Of a stretch of 64,000 bases of DNA, positions 58,283 through 64,000 are shown piece after piece. The DNA is from Pelodera strongyloides. Its lineage: Eukaryota; Nematoda; Chromadorea; Rhabditida; Rhabditidae. The DNA is taken from positions 1-64,000 of the forward strand of contig JAANDG010000735.1 of assembly GCA_036852015.1 (NCBI GenBank). The letters run 5' to 3'. Position 1 is the first letter of the stretch, and every line of letters starts with the position of its first letter. The notes under the pieces were generated by a model. It saw only the letters and a program-made list of their open reading frames with translations, was not told the origin of the DNA and searched no databases. The position numbers were made by a program, and so were the translations under genes.

Positions 58283-58696
58283 GGCCCACGAGAGAAAGGT
58301 GTTTCTTGGTTTACTTGAACAGAATGTCCGGAATTTCAGAAATATTACTGTGAAAACCGCATTTCTTTACGCTTAGAACTCGCAGAGATATTTCACGGCA
58401 AACAGTTCGGCCAGATACCGTAGTCAGAAAGGTTTAAATACGTTTTTACAGTTTATATCGTCCACCTATTAGCATTCTTTCCCTTCATAATGATTGTTAA
58501 ACGAATGAAGAACATTTATACCAGTACAACAAAGCTTTCGCAAAAATTGATTCTGACTACGGCACCTGGCCGAACAGTTTGCCGAGGAATAACTCGGCGA
58601 GTTCTCGGCCTAAAGAAATGCGCCTTTTACAGTAATATTTCTGAAATTTCGGAAATTCTTTTCATATTGCCTGAGGAAACCTTTTTTCTCGTGGGC
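58283..58696. repeat. Family C inverted-repeat element, copy 2 (414 bp)
   Basis: GGCCCACGAGAGAAAGG...CCTTTTTTCTCGTGGGC. The arms contain AATTTCAGAAATATT, TAGAACTCGC and GTTCGGCCAG, matched as reverse complements on the right. Same length as the copy at 1512. Confidence 0.8.
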
Positions 58697-58859
58697 ATCT
58701 CCAAATAACGCAACCGGCGAGCGTTCCCGGATATTTCATACATACAACACAGTACATATGGAAGGTCCACACACACGCACACCCTCTACACAAAAGTAAC
58801 ACACACAAAAATGCGCATGCTTATGTAAATCAACACGCAGAATCTCTTTACAGTGACAT

Positions 58860-59392
58860 GCACTTTTTTGTGCCAGAGAACACTGTGGCACGATGTATTT
58901 AAGTTTATTTCAGATGAAACTGTGAAATTACACCGTCGAGTCCAAGTGGTTTATTCGTGAAGCATATGTATCAAGGCAATTTCAATGGGCCGGGGAGGCC
59001 TTAAGTACTGGTTTTATGGGGCGTGGCCTAATTTACTGGATATGTCTAATTTATTGTATTTCCTAATTACTCTCTATCTTTAGCGTCTCTATTCCATAGT
59101 TCGTGATATTTTAGTTTGATCCCTAAAATAGGGCCAGACGGGCCAGCTGCAGACATTTGTCTGCGCCTCTATTATTATTCACTATTTCCTAACATGTACT
59201 TTTACAAAAGTCATTAACTCAACGTGGAAACATCTGCGTGAAACTAAGAATGTACTTTCGAAATTCGATTGATCTTGAATATGATGAATTAATGGAAATT
59301 AAATGAATTGCTTATTGAATACATATTAAAGAGGAAATTATGGAAAATAATAAGTGAAATATACTGAGTGTATATATATATATATATGCACA
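58860..59392 (-). mobile_element. 3' LTR of the Pao/BEL element (inner end clear, outer end uncertain)
   Basis: On the minus strand the LTR should begin TGTGCA at 59392, right after a polypurine tract. A TATATA run follows at its start. AATAAA signals at 58955-58950 and 58909-58904 could end the transcript. The outer boundary cannot be fixed because the other LTR is outside the window; it may lie anywhere between about 58700 and 58900. Confidence 0.5.
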
Positions 59393-59401
59393 CTCCCCCC
59401 C
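59393..59401 (-). other. Polypurine tract
   Basis: GGGGGGGAG on the minus strand directly before TGTG, the expected primer site for plus-strand DNA synthesis of an LTR retrotransposon. Confidence 0.6.
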
Positions 59402-59477
59402 GGCAACTAAAAGCGAAGCGAGTTAGCATAAAGCATGTTCGTAACAACTATTATAAGGCTACTACCAATACGGTTGA

Positions 59478-59553
59478 ATACTGACAAATATGTGAGAATA
59501 AGTAATACTGACAAATATATGAGAATAAGTAATACTGACAAATATATGAGAAT
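59478..59553. repeat. Three 27-bp direct repeats
   Basis: ATACTGACAAATATATGAG then AATAAGTA, repeated at an exact 27-base period in the non-coding part between the zinc-knuckle ORF and the LTR. Confidence 0.9.
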
Positions 59554-59776
59554 GTTCAAAAATTGCAAATTAGGGCAAATAAATGTAGTTTAGCAAATAA
59601 CAAAAAGTCTAAGGCACGAATGAATAAGGCACTCAATAAAATATACTCAGAGAAGTAAATAGTAAGCAAACCAAGTAAAAAAAAAATTGAAACGTACGTT
59701 TTGACGAAAGAGAAATTAGAAGAAATGTGTTAGCCAGACCATTGGGGATTGTTAGAAGTTAGAAAAATAGAATTAA

Positions 59777-60556
59777 TTAATTGCTGGGATCGGGGTCTTT
59801 CTTCTCGTCGTCCATCCTAGGGGGCTCATCTTTCATTTGTTCGTCGGAAAGTACTGTTCTTTTCGAAGGTCCTGGGGAAACCTCAAGAATGTCGTCCTCC
59901 TCCTGGTGGTTGTTTGACTCTTCGATGCTTACGGACACCCGGGCTCGTTTTCTGGCGTTCCTCGCAGCTCGACTGGCAGATCCACAGCGTTTCTTACATT
60001 TCTTTTTCGTGTATGTCTGCAGCACCTCATTTGACATATGGACAACAATCTGCGTACTCGGATTTGGGAAATTCACTACGACGGCCTCCTGTTGTAATTC
60101 TGCGACTGTCTTGCTCCTTTTGGTCTCTGTTTCAGATTCCAGCAGCTTCTCGTTCAATTTTGCAAGTGCAGATGGACAATCAGTGTTCAACTGGGGACAA
60201 AGTTCTTCATGGTGATGTTGTCTGCAACTCATGCAAGTTCGCCTGTCGCAATTGTCTGGATGGAATGGTTCTTCAGCAGACTGAAGACACATAATACATC
60301 TATTGCTCTCGATTATTGCAATTGTCTTGTCGACAGCTGACATGGGGCAGTTGAGACTGTCATGTTCTTCCTGGCAGAAAATACATACAGGTTTTTGTAC
60401 AGAATCTTTCGTTGTTTTGTCGATCATGGCCATGACGTGTCGCTTCATGGCGCGCAGCTGTTCATGTTGTTGATTGGCGAGTCGAGCACCGCAAATAGAT
60501 GTGCCGAGTTGTGCGCATTTCTTTTGTTGACGTTTGAGTGATTGTGAGTCGGCCAT
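59777..60556 (-). CDS. Zinc-knuckle protein encoded after env in the retroelement
   Basis: A 259-residue intact frame starting ATGGCCGACTC at 60556. Three Cys/His knuckles lie at about residues 58-126: CIFCQEEHDSLNC, CIMCLQSAEEPFHPDNC and CMSCRQHHHEELC. The order and spacing match the knuckle array of Pao/BEL Gag proteins, which bind RNA. A basic stretch (KKKCKKRCGSASRAARNARK) follows, then an acidic tail. It lies 184 bases downstream of the env stop and upstream of the LTR, where these elements normally have no gene. It may be a displaced or duplicated nucleocapsid piece, or an accessory RNA-binding protein. No clear splice acceptor is seen before its ATG. Confidence 0.8.
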   Translation of the reverse strand: MADSQSLKRQQKKCAQLGTSICGARLANQQHEQLRAMKRHVMAMIDKTTKDSVQKPVCIFCQEEHDSLNCPMSAVDKTIAIIESNRCIMCLQSAEEPFHPDNCDRRTCMSCRQHHHEELCPQLNTDCPSALAKLNEKLLESETETKRSKTVAELQQEAVVVNFPNPSTQIVVHMSNEVLQTYTKKKCKKRCGSASRAARNARKRARVSVSIEESNNHQEEDDILEVSPGPSKRTVLSDEQMKDEPPRMDDEKKDPDPSN

Positions 60557-60740
60557 ATTGAATAAGGAGAAGTGGAATGTGGGTTATGTTTTTAAGGGTG
60601 AGTATGATGCGCGGGAATTAAGTCTCCGCCCACTTTGCGGGTCCTTAAAGGACAGATGAAGAAAGACGGGTTGTTTACGATATTGGAGAGTTGAATGAGG
60701 GGGGTTTGGTTCCAATGGTCTGGAGCTGGTTGTTGTCTTG

Positions 60741-63700
60741 TTAGAGAATATGTGTTTTCGGTTGTGCTCGTCTTCCAGGAAACACACGGAAAATATTGCT
60801 TCCCTTTAGGTAGACATAGATACCCATTCCGATGGTGAAAATTAGCATGAATATCATTACTCTTGTCCCGATATATTCCGCCACTGTGCGGAGGAGGTGT
60901 CCAATGTCTGGTAGGGCGATTTCGTGTTCATTGGATGACCAATGTGATGGGTTGATGATACCATGCGGCGGAGGGTGGAAGCGAAGTATTCCTTTGAGCT
61001 TAACCACATGTGGATTGCATGACGTTCTGCATGGTAGGCTTACGGATGCATACTCGGAGAAGAAGGATATGTTTGTGATAATTTCCTTCTTGTCGCATGG
61101 AAGTGCATAGAGTTGGTTTCCGCATTCCAACGACGCTGTAGATGATTTATTGGCAGTGCATGTGGCTGTTGTTCGCGCTCCCTCTCTGCATGCGTAACAT
61201 CCCGATAATTCGCCGACTTCTACTGTGCATTGAGTTTCGGATGAAACAACTTGCGTGTTCTTGAGTTTCCAGTTCCACTCAATGAATAGTGTTCCAGTGG
61301 CTGCGACTTCTGCTGTTAACTCCTTTTTCTGATCCTGGAGAACAAGTCCTGGTTGATGTAAAGGAAGAACCTTGCTGGTGTCGAGGAGTACTGTGGAGAG
61401 ATTAGCCTGGTTACATTCACAGTTCATTGCTGTATTAGCTGGGTGACATTTGCAATTCGGTGTTGCTGCACATCGTCCAAGCTTGGCGTCTTCTTTAGAA
61501 TCGCACCACAAGTGGATTTCATCGGTCTGATCGAGGATGGCTGCGTTGATTCCATCCGTGATAAAATGCGAATTAAGGATGGGGTACTCGTTCTTTTGCA
61601 TTTGAACGACATTGATGTAGTGGTCCTTCAATCTTTTCTGGCGTCCCGTCAGAAGCGGTAGCACGTACGATTCCACTTTCCCGTCCATTGTCAGTTCCAC
61701 CGCCACTGTTGCTATTGGAACCCAGGTTGAGCAGTGGAAGACTTCATAGACGGTTTCGTCGTTAGGGACCAGTGTTTCGCGCCAGAATAAACACCCTGGA
61801 CTGGGGAAGAAACATCCTCCTTCGATGAACCCTGCGCTTTCCGTACAGTGAGTACGTCCAGGAGAATCGTTGTGTCGTCCCAATTCTTCGATTGTTGTAT
61901 TCGTTGTCACCTCTGCACAAGCTCCCACGGTACAGGATCCGGTGTGTGCGCATCTCTTGCTGCTTGCGACAAAATGGTGTACTGACCGGGTGAACGTGTT
62001 CGTCGTTTTGACACATCGTAGTTCTGTTGTTTTCCATTCAATCTTTGCATGGAAGATGATTGATCCATTCGCAATTGCCTGTATACATCCCACTGGCTGT
62101 GTCGGTGTGAAGAGAATGGATTGGACATGCTTCGTCGAGCAATGACCTTGTTCGTCGCACCTTGTCATCTCCGAGTCGATCAGGTCGATTTGATCACATG
62201 CTTCACAGGGACTCCAGATCAGTGTGCATGCAACGATCTTGAGAAGTACCAATCCTCCTGATGCGTCTTCCTTCTTTTTCTTCCTTTTGCCAAATAGTCT
62301 GATTGTTTTCCTCAGAAGTTTCCATGTGAGCCAGAGCGGCCACAAGAGCATTCGCAGAATTCCGAGGATGATCGTGGAAGGTTTGCAAGACGTCGTGCAT
62401 AAAGCCATGAACGCGGCTAGACACAAATAGAAGCAGATGACCATTGTGATGGCAACCGATCGAGGGTGACACTCAGGATTGGCGAGGTTGTCGCTACACA
62501 GTGTACACTGTATGTGATCGCAGAAGTTTTCTGCCGCTGGGCACTCCAATCGTGTTGTCTGAACCCTCCCTTCTTCCTTGCGGTACTTGATAGTCACTGC
62601 GTGGTCCGATGCTGTCACAGACGGGGGCAGCAGAAGAAAGTTGTGGTCGGGATTCGCTTTGATGCAGACGTTTTCCGTGCAGATTGTGGCCTCTTGATTC
62701 ATTGAAATGTTTGTCGTTATTCCACCAGGAATGCAGGTAAATTGTTGAGCGACTGATGCTGGAAGAAGCACGCACATGCTGAGGAATAGCACGGTAGTTC
62801 CACTGAACATGAAGCGGTTCATCCGATGTTGGTTTCTTGGTATCAATATCGGCTTCGGGGCCGGCGTTGTCCCGTTTTGCGCGTATTCGTCCAATAGTTG
62901 CTGGCGTAGTCTCAGGTCAGGAACATCAATTCCCGTTTGTTCGTTCATGTATCGGATTCTCTTCCGTTCTTTTGCTGGAAAGATCATGGGTTCGTTTATG
63001 TTCATACACATAACCTCAAGTCTCCTTTGCTCGTGACGGTCGATGGTGGCTCTGTGTGTATGGTGCCACACTTCGGTAGGAACTTTCGTGTTGACGTCGT
63101 CATCAATGAATAGTGGGTAGTTTTGGGACCATCTGCCGATTTGAACAATGTTATTAACCTGTTCATCATCTTCGTTACCAGAGTCTTCACTGTCTGAATC
63201 TGCATGTTCGACGATGGCTTGCAGAACTTTTCTCGGTCGCAGGTTGTATCTTCTGGAGACAATCTCATTTGCTGGGGTGTAACTCTCCGAATTGCATTCC
63301 AGGTCGTGCGAGAGCTCGAGAGGAATCAACAGAGAGATTGGTCTGGTAATCTCCTTTCCTGAACTTGTTTGTAGACGCACGTTCCGACATTCTCCATCCG
63401 CTCCCTTCATTGTTTCGATCACCTTTGCCATGGGCCAACAATATCTCGGTTTGATCTCGTCCTTAACGAGTACGATCTCTCCAATGAGGGGCTTTCGAGT
63501 TTTCACGTGGTATTTTCTTCTGTTCCTGTTGACTTCGGCCAAACTTGTGATGTACGTGTTCTGAAAGTCCTCCCAGCCCTTTCGACATGTTTCCTGGCTG
63601 CTTGAGAGTGCATCGAGGGCTTCTCCCCGCGTACGAAGTGCGGCCCCTTCTGTCGGAGGTAGATAGGGGGTGTCTTCTGAGCTGAGTATTACTCTAGGAA

Positions 63701-64000
63701 TCACGAGGCGAACTCCTTGAGCGAGGAAATCGCTAGGTCTTATCACTGACCAGTCATCAGAGTTATCGACGTAAGTCAGAGGTCTTCGGTTGAGCGCTCC
63801 TGCGATTTCGTCCAAAAGGGTCCTGAGTTCGTCGAATGTAGGTCTCTTCTTCCTGAGAATTTTGAAGAGAGCACCTTTGATCGATCCACAGAATCTCTCG
63901 TACACACCTCCTTGCCACGGGGCAAATGCTGCAATGAAATGCCACTGAATGTTGTTCTCTCCCATGAAGCGATTCACTTGGTTGGCTGTGTTTCCTGTCG
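60741..64000 (-). CDS. Pao/BEL pol (integrase end) fused in frame with a phlebovirus-type env glycoprotein (5' end outside window)
   Basis: The frame is open from the right edge to TAA at 60741 without a stop. Numbering from 63977: residues 1-90 are the end of the integrase core, with APWQGGVYER (probable catalytic Glu 27) and LNRRPLTY. About 150-240 is the DUF5641-type domain typical of Pao/BEL (GEIVLVKDE, RYCWPMAKVIE). A signal peptide begins near 386 (VLFLSMCVLLPASVA). A short Cys-rich ectodomain, membrane segments near 500-590 and a second, larger Cys-rich ectodomain follow, then a last helix (IFMLIFTIGMGIYVYL). The second ectodomain resembles the G2 (class II fusion) protein of phleboviruses, known in some nematode Pao elements. 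No break is seen. Only this part is in the window; gag and RT must lie to the right. Confidence 0.88.
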   Translation of the reverse strand, partial: TGNTANQVNRFMGENNIQWHFIAAFAPWQGGVYERFCGSIKGALFKILRKKRPTFDELRTLLDEIAGALNRRPLTYVDNSDDWSVIRPSDFLAQGVRLVIPRVILSSEDTPYLPPTEGAALRTRGEALDALSSSQETCRKGWEDFQNTYITSLAEVNRNRRKYHVKTRKPLIGEIVLVKDEIKPRYCWPMAKVIETMKGADGECRNVRLQTSSGKEITRPISLLIPLELSHDLECNSESYTPANEIVSRRYNLRPRKVLQAIVEHADSDSEDSGNEDDEQVNNIVQIGRWSQNYPLFIDDDVNTKVPTEVWHHTHRATIDRHEQRRLEVMCMNINEPMIFPAKERKRIRYMNEQTGIDVPDLRLRQQLLDEYAQNGTTPAPKPILIPRNQHRMNRFMFSGTTVLFLSMCVLLPASVAQQFTCIPGGITTNISMNQEATICTENVCIKANPDHNFLLLPPSVTASDHAVTIKYRKEEGRVQTTRLECPAAENFCDHIQCTLCSDNLANPECHPRSVAITMVICFYLCLAAFMALCTTSCKPSTIILGILRMLLWPLWLTWKLLRKTIRLFGKRKKKKEDASGGLVLLKIVACTLIWSPCEACDQIDLIDSEMTRCDEQGHCSTKHVQSILFTPTQPVGCIQAIANGSIIFHAKIEWKTTELRCVKTTNTFTRSVHHFVASSKRCAHTGSCTVGACAEVTTNTTIEELGRHNDSPGRTHCTESAGFIEGGCFFPSPGCLFWRETLVPNDETVYEVFHCSTWVPIATVAVELTMDGKVESYVLPLLTGRQKRLKDHYINVVQMQKNEYPILNSHFITDGINAAILDQTDEIHLWCDSKEDAKLGRCAATPNCKCHPANTAMNCECNQANLSTVLLDTSKVLPLHQPGLVLQDQKKELTAEVAATGTLFIEWNWKLKNTQVVSSETQCTVEVGELSGCYACREGARTTATCTANKSSTASLECGNQLYALPCDKKEIITNISFFSEYASVSLPCRTSCNPHVVKLKGILRFHPPPHGIINPSHWSSNEHEIALPDIGHLLRTVAEYIGTRVMIFMLIFTIGMGIYVYLKGSNIFRVFPGRRAQPKTHIL

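Noticed and set aside
58050..58289. 79-codon minus-strand frame before the family C element
   Set aside because: No recognisable domain, no splice context, and the sequence runs into a repeat; not enough to call a gene.
1..64000. The same TTTCCTGTCG at the first and last bases of the window, suggesting a terminal repeat or LTR pair
   Set aside because: Ten bases only; the left copy lies in a coding exon and the right in the integrase region. Coincidence.

Overview
The window looks like nuclear DNA from a nematode, probably a rhabditid with an expanded genome. Introns repeatedly end in the worm acceptor TTTCAG, some exons are tiny, introns range from 47 nt to several kb, and AATAAA signals follow two gene ends. 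Recognisable proteins fit: a CTD small phosphatase (scpl-1 type), a ZP-domain cuticlin-like protein, a tetraspanin-like C-terminus, and a Pao/BEL retrotransposon with a phlebovirus-type glycoprotein. No rRNA, tRNA, CRISPR or bacterial-style operon was seen. Spliced models were assembled by eye from splice sites and reading phase, so each is a prediction.

Layout. 1-2479 (+): 3' end of a membrane-protein gene entering from the left. 3325-3599 (-): coding-like terminal exon with a one-base frame break. 4850-5441 (-): small Lys/Pro-rich protein. 6472-12301 (-): complete ZP-domain gene of about eleven exons. 12.3-18 kb: mostly repeats, including four copies of one hairpin-ended element and a GC-rich palindrome. 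18-30 kb: T-rich on the + strand with scattered candidate exons, interrupted at 25.2-28.1 kb by an A-rich block with a two-exon minus-strand gene. 30652-33122 (+): small gene with alternative 3' exons. 33-45 kb: long non-coding stretch rich in CT tracts and inverted-repeat elements. 45385-56129 (+): the scpl-1-type phosphatase, twelve exons, with several isoforms possible. 58.3-64 kb (-): 3' LTR, zinc-knuckle ORF, env and the end of pol of a Pao/BEL element that continues past the right edge.

The intergenic and intronic DNA is dominated by non-autonomous inverted-repeat elements. Family A (ends AGCGAAATACCGGCCGG, TTAA at both sides) and family B (ends AGCGAAATGC, also TTAA) together have about twelve copies or fragments. 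Family C is 414 bp long in both copies. Family D (ends AGGCC...GGCCT, CAG or CTG target duplications) has three. Family E is a fold-back built on GATCGGGGCGAAATCGGGGC. Family F is the four-copy 13-18 kb cluster.

The most interesting items are the zinc-knuckle ORF placed after env, an inverted second copy of a phosphatase-gene exon whose differences fall mostly at third codon positions, and family F, whose terminal hairpin is kept while its sequence changes.
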